From Alphaproteobacteria bacterium (GTDB lineage Bacteria > Pseudomonadota > Alphaproteobacteria > Rhizobiales > JAJFHC01), in assembly GCA_021775805.1 (NCBI GenBank), contig JAJFHD010000024.1, positions 1 to 64,000 of the forward strand: a stretch of DNA of 64,000 nt, written 5' to 3'. This document shows, piece by piece, positions 7,822 through 15,156 of the stretch (positions are counted from its first letter, which is position 1; the number at the start of each line of letters is the position of its first letter). Position numbers and translations under genes: made by a program. The notes under the pieces are model-generated. The model searched no databases, was not told the origin of the DNA, and saw only the letters and a list, made by a program, of their open reading frames with translations.

Positions 7822-8990
7822 TGAGAGGCAGTATCCAGAGACGTGGCACGAACACATGGCGTTTAGTATTTGATGTTGGCAGAGATGCATCTGGGAAACG
7901 ATGCCAGAAGACCTCGACTGTACACGGCACAAAAAAGGCTGCGCAGGCTGCACTGACACAGGTTCTCGCAAAACATGCCAACGGCGGCTTTATCGATCCC
8001 GGTAATTTGACCGTGGGAGAATTTCTGTTGCGATGGTTGGACCATGTTGTACCGACAACAACAGCAAAAACCCATGAACGTTATGAGGAGATTTGCCGAA
8101 ACAATCTAATTGTCGGCCTCGGGCGTCTGAAGCTGTCGGAACTTCGCAATGATCAGATCGATCAGTTTTATGCTGAGCTTCTCAAAAGTGGGCGAAAGAA
8201 CCGACCCGGCGGATTGTCGGCACGTACGGTACTTCATATTCATAGGGTGTTGTTTCAAGCACTCAAGCAGGCGACGATATGGAAACTGCGTTCCGACAAC
8301 CCAGCGGCTACGGCTTCCCCACCAAAGCCATCTGAAAAGGAAATGGTCGTCCCTGACGACGACGATGCGGCAAGTTTACTTCACGCGACGGAAGAGTCAT
8401 GGCTCCATATTCCTGTGCTTTTAGCTGTCTCAACGGGCGTACGTCGAGGCGAGGCTCTCGCTCTTCGATGGAGTGATATTGACTTCGAATACGGTTCGTT
8501 GTGGGTGCGACGTTCTCTGTCGAAAACCCGAAGCAGCGGTCTTCAGTTTAAGGCGCCAAAGACGAAGAGAGGCCGGCGACAGATACCAATACCAGAGTTT
8601 GCCATTTCAGCTCTAAGACAGCACATGCGCATACAAAAAGAAGAATCCCTTCGTTTAGGATGTGGTTGGAATTTGGATCGATTGGTGTGTTCCGATCCTC
8701 ATGGCGATGCGATAAACCCGAACACATTGACCAGCGCATTTGCCTCGTTTGTCAAAAAATCTGGTATTCGGCCCATGAGATACCATGATCTTCGTCACCT
8801 TCATGCTACGCAACTTTTCAAGTTGGGCATCCATCCGAAAATTGTTCAGGAGAGACTCGGGCATAGCACAATCGCTGTCACTCTAGATCTTTATTCCCAT
8901 GTTTTGCCGGGGATGCAGGAAGATGCCACTTCTAAGCTGGACAAAGCTTGGCAGTCTGCGCTAGGGAAACGTCCAGAGAACAAACATTAG
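7821..8990 (+). CDS. int: Tyrosine recombinase/integrase of element A
   Basis: 389 residues. An N-terminal arm-binding domain is followed by a SAM-like core-binding domain (about 60-150) and a catalytic domain with all expected residues: R208 in TGVRRGEALALRW, H322 and R325 in YHDLRHLHAT, H348 in LGHST, and the nucleophile Y358 in LDLYSHV. A strong AGGAGG site precedes the ATG. The gene reads toward the truncated tRNA-Ser copy at 9069, and two direct repeats of TTGTGACC follow its stop. The geometry fits an integrase that recombines within tRNA-Ser(CGA). It is intact and probably functional. Confidence 0.92.
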   Translation: MRGSIQRRGTNTWRLVFDVGRDASGKRCQKTSTVHGTKKAAQAALTQVLAKHANGGFIDPGNLTVGEFLLRWLDHVVPTTTAKTHERYEEICRNNLIVGLGRLKLSELRNDQIDQFYAELLKSGRKNRPGGLSARTVLHIHRVLFQALKQATIWKLRSDNPAATASPPKPSEKEMVVPDDDDAASLLHATEESWLHIPVLLAVSTGVRRGEALALRWSDIDFEYGSLWVRRSLSKTRSSGLQFKAPKTKRGRRQIPIPEFAISALRQHMRIQKEESLRLGCGWNLDRLVCSDPHGDAINPNTLTSAFASFVKKSGIRPMRYHDLRHLHATQLFKLGIHPKIVQERLGHSTIAVTLDLYSHVLPGMQEDATSKLDKAWQSALGKRPENKH

Positions 8991-8995
8991 GTCCG

Positions 8996-9014
8996 TTGTG
9001 ACCTAATTGTGACC
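8996..9014 (+). repeat. 11-bp-spaced direct repeats, candidate integrase arm sites (A)
   Basis: TTGTGACC occurs at 8996-9003 and 9007-9014, just after the integrase stop and about 55 bp before the tRNA-derived core. An 11-bp period puts both on one face of the helix. The decayed integrase of element B is followed at the equivalent place by a different 11-bp-spaced pair. Function is inferred from position. Confidence 0.5.
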
Positions 9015-9067
9015 ATCTGTTGGGTCGACAGTGTTTTGGAAGTCGAAAAACTCAACAGAAACAATTG

Positions 9068-9111
9068 CGGAGAGGTGCCGGAGTGGTCGAACGGGGCGGT
9101 CTCGAAAACCG
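9068..9111 (+). other. Attachment-site core: 5' half of tRNA-Ser(CGA)
   Basis: 44 bp identical to 11616-11659, running from just before the acceptor stem through the anticodon loop (CGGTCTCGAAAACCG) and then diverging. There is no D-loop damage, but the 3' half (variable arm, T arm, acceptor) is absent, so it cannot fold as a tRNA. It marks the junction between element A and element B. Because the duplicated part is the 5' half, the crossover lies in or near the anticodon stem-loop. Confidence 0.85.
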
Positions 9112-9154
9112 CTTGTCCTCGTCCGTCCGGGTTTCGTTCGGTCTGGCTTTGTTC

Positions 9155-9174
9155 GGTGGCAAACGGGTGGCAAA
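9155..9174 (+). repeat. Direct repeats GGTGGCAAA, left copy (element B arm site)
   Basis: GGTGGCAAA occurs twice with 11-bp spacing, 44 bp after the truncated tRNA core. The same 20-bp block, 19 of 20 identical, recurs at 11546-11565 just before the intact tRNA. In a circular form of element B the two blocks would flank the core as P and P' arms. Confidence 0.55.
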
Positions 9175-9310
9175 TCCTGATTTTCCGTTTTCGCGGTTTG
9201 TTCTAAGCGGGATTATCCGGTATCAGCCGGGATTAGGTGGGATTGCGGCATACGGCAAGAACGGCCCAATTACGCGGGTCATACAATCCGGATGGTGCGG
9301 CATGAGCGGC

Positions 9311-10831
9311 TCAGTTGTCTTGACGGCACAGGGAACGGAGCCAGTCTGGCAGCGTCACACGAGCCCAATTCGGCCAACCTCGCGGCCAGGGAATGCAGCC
9401 GGCCACATATTCCCAATAGATGACCAATGTCAGAAGGACACTGAAACTGACAAAGTCGATAGCCCAACCCACAAAGCAAAACGGACTCAAGAAGGTGAGT
9501 GCGGAACCAACGAAGAGGAAGCCCGCCCATATCACATCAGCTACTGCAAGCGCCAATTTTAGGTAGGCCAAGAGATGACAGTTGTTCAAGCAACTGCCGC
9601 AGAGGATTAGCCACAGAAGTAGTATCAGTATGCCCAACAGCAACAGCACCAGACCCACATTGATCATCACGGCGAAGACGCCCACGACGATCGGATTAAC
9701 AAAAAAGCCCATTAGGCAAAATCCGATACCGAGCAGAATCCCGCCAAAGACAGCCATCACAAAACCGGCAATCATGACGATGAGACACCAAGGGATCGCA
9801 AAACCCTCAACCTCTTCGTCGTCGGGCAGGTCGGGTTCCGGATCTCCGCCCGTTATCGGCGGTGGCACTGCCAAGCATGGTGGTACGTTGATCTCCTGCT
9901 GACTTACATTGCATGTGTTAGGCCCAGTTACATCCACAGCGATACTGTAGTCACCTGGCAGTAGATTAACTTCGCCGATCAGCGCAAACTGGCTCGTCGC
10001 GCCGGACCGGCTCTCCATTGTTGCGACAATCGTATCGCCTTGACGGATTTGCAGCGTGGCATCGACCGGACTGCCAGGCTCAGGCGTGACCGTGACGGAG
10101 GCCGTGACAATGCGGCGTCCCTGAGGCGTACATTTCTCCGATATCTGGACATCGTCAAAGGAAATCGCAGGACAAACCGGTTCTGCGGTTGAGGGACAGT
10201 CCGGCACATCCAGCACTCCAACGGGGCCGGGGCAAAATGCGGGCAATACAATTCTGAGGCCGTAGGAATAGCTGCCACCGGACAGCGCGGAGACTACGCT
10301 AAGAAGTACGCCCGGTTCAGCCACTATTGCACCAAGCAACAGTTCCTCGGATGAGCCGACCTGCCTTGCCCAGAACTCGACAACAACCGATGCACCGTCA
10401 GGAGGTGGGGCAGTCAATTCGGCGCTAAATACGACCTGGCGTTTGCCCTCAAAACATCCGCCGTCAGCATCGTCGACGGCAGTTGCACCAAATTTTATGA
10501 AATGCGGGCAGGCTCCCTCTGTCTGGCAGACGAACGTGGTCAATTTCGTTGTTGCAAAGCAACCGTCATCGGTTTCGCAACGCGCGGTGATGTCGATGTC
10601 GACAACGCCAGCATCGCAGGGTAGGTCAGCCGCGGTAATGTCGATCTCCGCTGACCAACCGCCATTTGAATCCACGCTGGCGTTTCCGCTAAAAGTGTCG
10701 TTACCGTTCTGAACCGAGATCGCGATGTTTGTACATTCAATAGCCACGCCATACATGTTGATCAAACCGACATTCGAACTGTTTCCGGCCTGATATGAAA
10801 TAATGCCTTCTATGGTGATGCTGCAATCCAT
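9311..10831 (-). CDS. Cysteine-rich beta-sandwich repeat protein with C-terminal multi-TM region
   Basis: 506 residues. Three predicted beta-rich modules lie at about 1-103, 108-212 and 220-319. The second and third share a pattern: CP..I.F, a Cys about 15 residues on, then G-R-xV-x5-V/L-xP, and a closing Cys. A Pro/Asp-rich linker (320-342) leads to four or five hydrophobic segments between 343 and 470, some containing Cys. There is no N-terminal signal peptide, so either the modules are cytoplasmic or export depends on the TM region. It is the only complete gene of element B and is opposite in strand to the decayed integrase. I do not recognise the family. Both borders of the element are close, so it looks like cargo. 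Confidence 0.75.
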   Translation of the reverse strand: MDCSITIEGIISYQAGNSSNVGLINMYGVAIECTNIAISVQNGNDTFSGNASVDSNGGWSAEIDITAADLPCDAGVVDIDITARCETDDGCFATTKLTTFVCQTEGACPHFIKFGATAVDDADGGCFEGKRQVVFSAELTAPPPDGASVVVEFWARQVGSSEELLLGAIVAEPGVLLSVVSALSGGSYSYGLRIVLPAFCPGPVGVLDVPDCPSTAEPVCPAISFDDVQISEKCTPQGRRIVTASVTVTPEPGSPVDATLQIRQGDTIVATMESRSGATSQFALIGEVNLLPGDYSIAVDVTGPNTCNVSQQEINVPPCLAVPPPITGGDPEPDLPDDEEVEGFAIPWCLIVMIAGFVMAVFGGILLGIGFCLMGFFVNPIVVGVFAVMINVGLVLLLLGILILLLWLILCGSCLNNCHLLAYLKLALAVADVIWAGFLFVGSALTFLSPFCFVGWAIDFVSFSVLLTLVIYWEYVAGCIPWPRGWPNWARVTLPDWLRSLCRQDN

Positions 10832-11002
10832 GGCGTGCGCCCCAAATCAACCATCTGGTCAACGAATCTCGACTTGATGCCCGGGCGACAGGTCAAATCC
10901 AAAACGCCCGACAATGCACACAGTGCTGACCGCGATTACAGGCCACTGCAGGGTTAACGTAACACCATAGGAAGAAGACGTCGAGAACCGGCGCGCGGAC
11001 CT

Positions 11003-11545
11003 ATGGCTCCTGCGCGCGCTCGAAACCTGGTCGAAAGCTTTGACCCGCCGAAGGTGCCACGGGCAGAGATCTTGACGCTAGGCCGTGATGAATTAAATGC
11101 GCTGATTGATGCCGTCCACGGAACACCGTATTATGTGTCGGTTCTGATTGCATCGGCTACCGGCATGAGACGAATGAAGGCTTGTCCCTGAAGCCCCCAA
11201 AGACGAAGCGAAGCAGAAGAAGCATTACACTGCCCACATTCCGGATTGACGAACTCAAGCGTCACATACAGGAACAGCGGAAACAAAGAATGGTTGTCAC
11301 GCCGGTTTGGCAATGTCGTCTCCAAACTGGACATTCAACAGATCACATTTCACGGTGTTCGGCACATGCACATAACGCACCTTCTCGAAAGCGGTGTTCA
11401 CGCTAAAGTGGCGTCGGAACAAACCTGGCCTTCGAGCGTTGCCGTGACGTTCGATCTCTACAGCCATGTGGGTGAAAATTTGCAGCGTGAAGCGGCTTCC
11501 CGTATCGACGAAATTGTGTCAATAAGAGCCCGCGATCAAATCGCC
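11003..11545 (+). pseudogene. Decayed tyrosine integrase of element B
   Basis: Two overlapping frames carry integrase sequence. Up to 11191 the frame reads ILTLGRDELNALIDAVHGTP, then SVLIASATGMRR, the start of the catalytic domain with box I Arg. A frame break and deletion follow, then PPKTKRSRRSITLPTFRIDELKRH, and another frame from about 11300 with ITFHGVRHMHITHLLESGVH, then VAVTFDLYSHV. The catalytic LGHS motif is lost (EQTWPSS replaces ERLGHS) and the N-terminal 150 or so residues are missing. It is related to the intact integrase at 7821 and lies in the same orientation relative to its tRNA core. Confidence 0.8.
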
Positions 11546-11565
11546 GGTGGCAAATGGGTGGCAAA
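11546..11565 (+). repeat. Direct repeats GGTGGCAAA, right copy (element B arm site)
   Basis: Two GGTGGCAAA units with 11-bp spacing lie at the tail of the decayed integrase, 51 bp before the tRNA core. One base differs from the block at 9155-9174. Confidence 0.55.
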
Positions 11566-11616
11566 AATCGACTTCTGTCAATACCAAAAACCCCTAAGCC
11601 ATTGAAAACAAAAGAC

Positions 11617-11706
11617 GGAGAGGTGCCGGAGTGGTCGAACGGGGCGGTCTCGAAAACCGTTGTACTGGTAACAGTACCGAGGGTTCGAATCCCTCTCTCT
11701 CCGCCA
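11617..11706 (+). tRNA. tRNA-Ser, anticodon CGA
   Basis: Ninety bases including an encoded CCA. The acceptor stem GGAGAGG pairs with TCTCTCC (one G-T), the discriminator is G, the anticodon stem GCGGT/ACCGT holds loop CTCGAAA with anticodon CGA, there is a long variable arm as expected for tRNA-Ser, and the T arm carries GGTTCGAATCC. The 5' half through the anticodon loop is duplicated at 9069-9111. The gene's present upstream DNA is element B, so its promoter must be supplied by the element. Confidence 0.95.
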
Positions 11707-11715
11707 ATGCTCAAA

Positions 11716-12351
11716 TCAGTCTTTGTTCCCGATCAAGACTTTGGCAGCCAATCTCGTAATCTGCGAACCGGCATTGATCTCCCAGCCTTCTATGCCGAGA
11801 TCGAACGGACACGAGGAGATGACGCAGATCAAGTCCATCAGTGCCTCCAGTTCGACCTCCGCGCCTGGAGATACCGGGTTTGGCGGCGAAACAATGGCGC
11901 CATCGGGCTCGACAGTGGTGTTGGTGAAGAAATTGATCGGCTGGGGGATCACGTCGATATTGTAACCCTCGCGCCGCATCGCGACGCAGAGGTTTTCCGA
12001 ACAACTGGCGTGCGGTCCGCGGTGGCCAAAGAACTCGTAACGAAACTGATCGCAGGCGGGAATCATCATGTCATGTATGCCGCCTGCGCCATCTCGCAAG
12101 AACAGCAGCATCGGCCGGCGGAAACGCGACAGTAACACGTCGCCCTGGCGCGGCTTGGTGTGGAAATTCGTTATCCAGGTATGATTGGGGGACAGCCATT
12201 CGCCAATGTTGGCGGCGTTGAAGGCAAAGAAGTCAGCCGCCTGGCGGCCCTCCGGCGTCGCAATGACCAGCCGTTCGCCCTGGGCAACGCGTAGCGCACG
12301 GCCTTCACGCGGTGGAATTTCGATTTCAATCACAGTGTTCTCTTCTGTCAT
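11716..12351 (-). CDS. DUF1989 (urea carboxylase-associated) family protein
   Basis: 211 residues from the ATG at 12351 (MTEENTVIEIEIPPREG), which matches where the family usually begins; a longer frame to 12393 would start inside an imperfect palindrome. The body shows the DUF1989 layout: QAADFFAFN, then HDMMIPACDQFRYE, GHRGPHASCSENL, and INFFTNTTVEPDG. Members are often encoded beside urea/allophanate or amide catabolism genes and are thought to be metal-binding, but no reaction is established. No urea genes are in the window. It is the first chromosomal gene beyond the tRNA. Confidence 0.8.
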   Translation of the reverse strand: MTEENTVIEIEIPPREGRALRVAQGERLVIATPEGRQAADFFAFNAANIGEWLSPNHTWITNFHTKPRQGDVLLSRFRRPMLLFLRDGAGGIHDMMIPACDQFRYEFFGHRGPHASCSENLCVAMRREGYNIDVIPQPINFFTNTTVEPDGAIVSPPNPVSPGAEVELEALMDLICVISSCPFDLGIEGWEINAGSQITRLAAKVLIGNKD

Positions 12352-12362
12352 TTGCGGGTCTA

Positions 12363-12411
12363 GATCAGGATGAATCATGGTTGAATCAACCATAATTCAT
12401 GAAACCTGATC
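12363..12411. repeat. Imperfect palindrome, Rhizobiales-type extragenic element
   Basis: Nested arms GATCAGG/CCTGATC, ATGAAT/ATTCAT and ATGGTTGA/TCAACCAT close on a one-base loop. It lies immediately upstream of the chosen start of the DUF1989 gene and 12 bp from a second palindrome. Elements of this shape are dispersed repeats in Hyphomicrobiales genomes. Confidence 0.6.
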
Positions 12412-12423
12412 GCTCGCGAGGTT

Positions 12424-12473
12424 CTAGACCGGGATGAGGAAAAGCGTGCGCACTTTTCCTCATCCCGGTCTAG
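12424..12473. repeat. Perfect 21-bp inverted repeat, RIME/REP-like element
   Basis: Arms 12424-12444 and 12453-12473 are exactly complementary over 21 bp and begin and end with CTAG; the 8-base loop is CGTGCGCA. The stop codon of the TIR gene lies inside the right arm. The sequence resembles palindromic elements common between genes in Rhizobiales. The hairpin would also protect or end transcripts from the TIR gene. Confidence 0.75.
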
Positions 12474-13228
12474 CCGCGCTTGCCTAAACGATGCAGCAGC
12501 CATGGTGCCAGAGCGCCGAGGGCGAGGATGCCGAGGATCAGCAACCAGACCTGGCCGCTGCCGCCGAAACTTTCGTTGAGCGCACGTCCGTCCGTGACCA
12601 CATTGTGGACAAATGCGATGCCGACGAGGGCGATTGCCGCGATGCAGACCCCCGCCACGCCACGAAGCAGATGGCTCAGCAGATTGCGCTGGGGGGACAT
12701 CGCGGGCGCGTCGGCCCGCATCTCCCGTCCAAGAAGCCCGTCCAAAAGGCTTTCCATATCCTGATTGAAATGGAGATGACGGATCGATACAGCATTCAGC
12801 CGAAGCAGATTGTACAGGTCTTCGGGCAGGTCTTGCTCTCGGGGCATGGCCACTTCTTCCACCAGCACAGGCACGACCTTTCGGCCGCTGGCCAGGGCGA
12901 CACGGGTCTCAAGCCGGATAAAGTCGCGGTCGTCGAATATCCGCGGTCTGGTCTCGGTAGCCCCGTCATGGAGACCGAGCCAGTTCTGTCCGATCAACAC
13001 CAGACAGACTGTGCTGTCGGCAATTGCCTTCTTGATCCTGGTTTCGAACTCCTCGCCCGGCGCGATGCCGTCAACGTCGAGGAAGACCTCGTCGATATCC
13101 TTGTCGCTGCGCAAGCGGTCGGCGATTCGCCCGGCAAGATGCTGCGTGTCGCTTCGGCGGTAACTTATGAATATGCGCACGACCGTAGCAGACTTATTGA
13201 AGGCCGAACGCCGCGGACAAGCCGGCAT
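12470..13228 (-). CDS. TIR-domain protein with two C-terminal TM segments
   Basis: 252 residues. A TIR domain at about 17-150 has the start motif RIFISYRRSD, the central FLDVDGIAPGEEFETRIKKAI, LVLIGQNWL, and FIRLETRVAL with Glu107 at the position of the catalytic Glu of NADase-type TIRs. Hydrophobic segments at about 188-210 and 226-245 anchor it in the inner membrane with the TIR in the cytoplasm. The ATG at 13228 overlaps the upstream caspase gene by 35 bp; a GTG at 13180 just before the first strand is a possible alternative. It forms an operon with the caspase-fold gene. Whether it cleaves NAD or acts as an adaptor cannot be told from sequence. Confidence 0.85.
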   Translation of the reverse strand: MPACPRRSAFNKSATVVRIFISYRRSDTQHLAGRIADRLRSDKDIDEVFLDVDGIAPGEEFETRIKKAIADSTVCLVLIGQNWLGLHDGATETRPRIFDDRDFIRLETRVALASGRKVVPVLVEEVAMPREQDLPEDLYNLLRLNAVSIRHLHFNQDMESLLDGLLGREMRADAPAMSPQRNLLSHLLRGVAGVCIAAIALVGIAFVHNVVTDGRALNESFGGSGQVWLLILGILALGALAPWLLHRLGKRG

Positions 13229-14849
13229 TTCTCAGATGGATCAGAGGGCTAATCCGGCCCGGAAGCAGAAAACTCACATTTTCGTCGCCCGAATTCTTTC
13301 TAAACTCGTAAATCAGGGCATCGACACCATAAGCGGCACCGAATTCCATTTCGGAAAGCTCGGGCGGCAGCACATTGGCGCCGCCGCGTAACAGTTTCAG
13401 GGCCTGTTTCTCCTTGATGGGATCACCGGTTGCAGCAAACGGGCGGTCGGTGACGATAAACACGATCAAACGGTAGAAGCCTGGTTGAGCAAAGAACAGG
13501 CGCTTGATGTAGGCGGCGAGCGAGAATGTCTCTTTGTCTCCGGGCAACCGGTAGCGGGCATCTTCGGTAACCTTGGAACCGTCCGCGTTAATGCGCTCAA
13601 GCCGGGTGACCAGAGCGAAGCCATTTGGTACCCGGTGAAAACTGTGTTCCCAATAACCGGCCTTGCGCAAGGCACCGATAAGGCGTGCCGAGAGTGCGCC
13701 AAGATCGGTCGCGCCGGCAAACGGTTGCCGCGGCAACCGGATCTGCACGGACGGTTCCGGCGGCGGCCACGGAAAACCGGGGAGAGCCGCCGGGCGGGGA
13801 GCGATTGCAGCCGGCAAAGTCGCGGGCATCGCCGGTGCACGCAGGGCCACTACAACCTCGCCGCGCGTGGTTGATGAGCTGGAAGTCGGCACCTGTTTCC
13901 TGCGATTCAGTTGTTGAAGCCGAAATCTGGCAAGGCCGGCAAACGTGCCTCCGGGGAAGCGGCTGATGTAGGCCTCGTAGAGCAAGGGATCGTTGCTGTC
14001 CTTGACCGAATTCCAAAAATGAACCTCCATATCCGATTGAACATCAGAAGGCGGTTCGTTCTTCGGTTCGATCGCCGCCGTCTGCACTTGATTTGACGTC
14101 TCCCACGGCGCCGCAAATCCAAAGTCGGCTCTCAAGGCGGACTCTTTCCATGGCACCTGGTCGCCGTTGGTTCGGGCACTGACTTTCGATTGTACCTGAT
14201 CGAACATTCGCTCCACTGAGACGTTGGGGATGCGCAGTGCGTCGGCCAAGGCAGATGCAAATGGCGAATTGCTGCCGTCGCCATCTGTTGCCACCTTCCC
14301 AGGGGACTGTGCAAAAATGATTATGGATCCTGCCGCTGCCTTCATGGGGGCAAGCCCACGGCCCGCCGACCTGAAACCGGTCCTGAAAGGGTTCGTTCTG
14401 CTGGCATCGAGGATGACGATGTTTTGTCTGCTGCCGGAGTCCTCCATCTGTGACAGGATCTGCGAGACAGAAAGCGCTTCAAAATCAAGATCGCCGGGCG
14501 TCTGTATTTCAGCGGCGAGCGGAACCAGATAGTTCATGCCGCCAGCCTGGGCACTGTGACCTGAATAGTAGAACAGGCCGGTCGAGCCCCGCCCGGCTTT
14601 TCTCAATAACCGGATGAAACGAACCACGACCCGGCGCATGCCACGCGCCTCCAGGTCAATGGCGGTTACGACGTCGAACCCAACGGCCTCGAGTGAAGAG
14701 GCCATCAATCGGGCATCATTCCCTGAATTGGCAAGTGCCGGGATGAGTTTATAACTGGAATTTCCAATCACCAGGGCGACGCGCTTTTCGGCAAGGGCAA
14801 CACCAACCCACCCCAGAAACACAACCGCGGCAATCAGAACCTTCAGCAT
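13194..14849 (-). CDS. Exported caspase-fold (peptidase C14) protein with Cys-to-Ser active site
   Basis: 551 residues. A clear signal peptide (MLKVLIAAVVFLGWVGVALA) is followed by a p20-like caspase domain at about 22-250: VALVIGNSSY, NDARLMASSLEAVGFDV, and the catalytic His98 in FYYSGHSAQ. The usual nucleophile motif DACRNNPF reads DASRTNPF, with Ser150 encoded by AGC at 14400-14402, so the canonical Cys is missing. A Pro-rich linker (about 330-380) leads to a C-terminal domain of unknown type (about 385-545). The protein should be periplasmic. It overlaps the downstream TIR gene by 35 bp. It may be a pseudoenzyme or a serine variant; activity is unknown. Confidence 0.85.
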   Translation of the reverse strand: MLKVLIAAVVFLGWVGVALAEKRVALVIGNSSYKLIPALANSGNDARLMASSLEAVGFDVVTAIDLEARGMRRVVVRFIRLLRKAGRGSTGLFYYSGHSAQAGGMNYLVPLAAEIQTPGDLDFEALSVSQILSQMEDSGSRQNIVILDASRTNPFRTGFRSAGRGLAPMKAAAGSIIIFAQSPGKVATDGDGSNSPFASALADALRIPNVSVERMFDQVQSKVSARTNGDQVPWKESALRADFGFAAPWETSNQVQTAAIEPKNEPPSDVQSDMEVHFWNSVKDSNDPLLYEAYISRFPGGTFAGLARFRLQQLNRRKQVPTSSSSTTRGEVVVALRAPAMPATLPAAIAPRPAALPGFPWPPPEPSVQIRLPRQPFAGATDLGALSARLIGALRKAGYWEHSFHRVPNGFALVTRLERINADGSKVTEDARYRLPGDKETFSLAAYIKRLFFAQPGFYRLIVFIVTDRPFAATGDPIKEKQALKLLRGGANVLPPELSEMEFGAAYGVDALIYEFRKNSGDENVSFLLPGRISPLIHLRNAGLSAAFGLQ

Positions 14850-15156
14850 GAACGCTCCCTTCTCTTGAATACAAGCGGCGTCAGTTCAACTCCCCAGCAG
14901 GACCGGTGGTAGAATGGCACAAAAGTCCTTCCAGCCAAAGGCCGCGATGACACTGGTCAATAATGGTGCGGCTGCCGTCGGAATATATTTGAAAGACTGG
15001 CTGTATCCGTTTGCCGGGTTCTCGCGTCACAGTGGCTTGTCACCCTTGGGCCGTTCCAATAGATAAGGAGTTGCCGTTGCTGACTGCGGCATTGCCGTTG
15101 GTCGTCCGTCGCCGCACCCTGTGATCGGCGTCGGGTGTTTCCTCAAGGATACCGTT
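14850..15156. other. Intergenic, divergent promoters expected
   Basis: About 307 bp between the divergent caspase and GNAT genes. I see no gene or strong repeat; it presumably carries both promoters. Confidence 0.4.

Noticed and set aside
9069..9160. A second tRNA-Ser gene
   Set aside because: Only the 5' half is present; there is no matching variable arm, T arm or 3' acceptor strand, so it is an attachment-site copy.
9020..9562. A 180-residue plus-strand frame crossing the truncated tRNA
   Set aside because: It spans the attachment core and the antisense of the beta-sandwich gene; no start site or known sequence.
11554..12135. A 193-residue plus-strand frame crossing the intact tRNA-Ser
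   Set aside because: It overlaps a tRNA and the antisense of the DUF1989 gene.
13194..14849. A conventional active metacaspase/C14 protease
   Set aside because: The catalytic Cys is Ser by codon; calling it an active cysteine protease is not supported.
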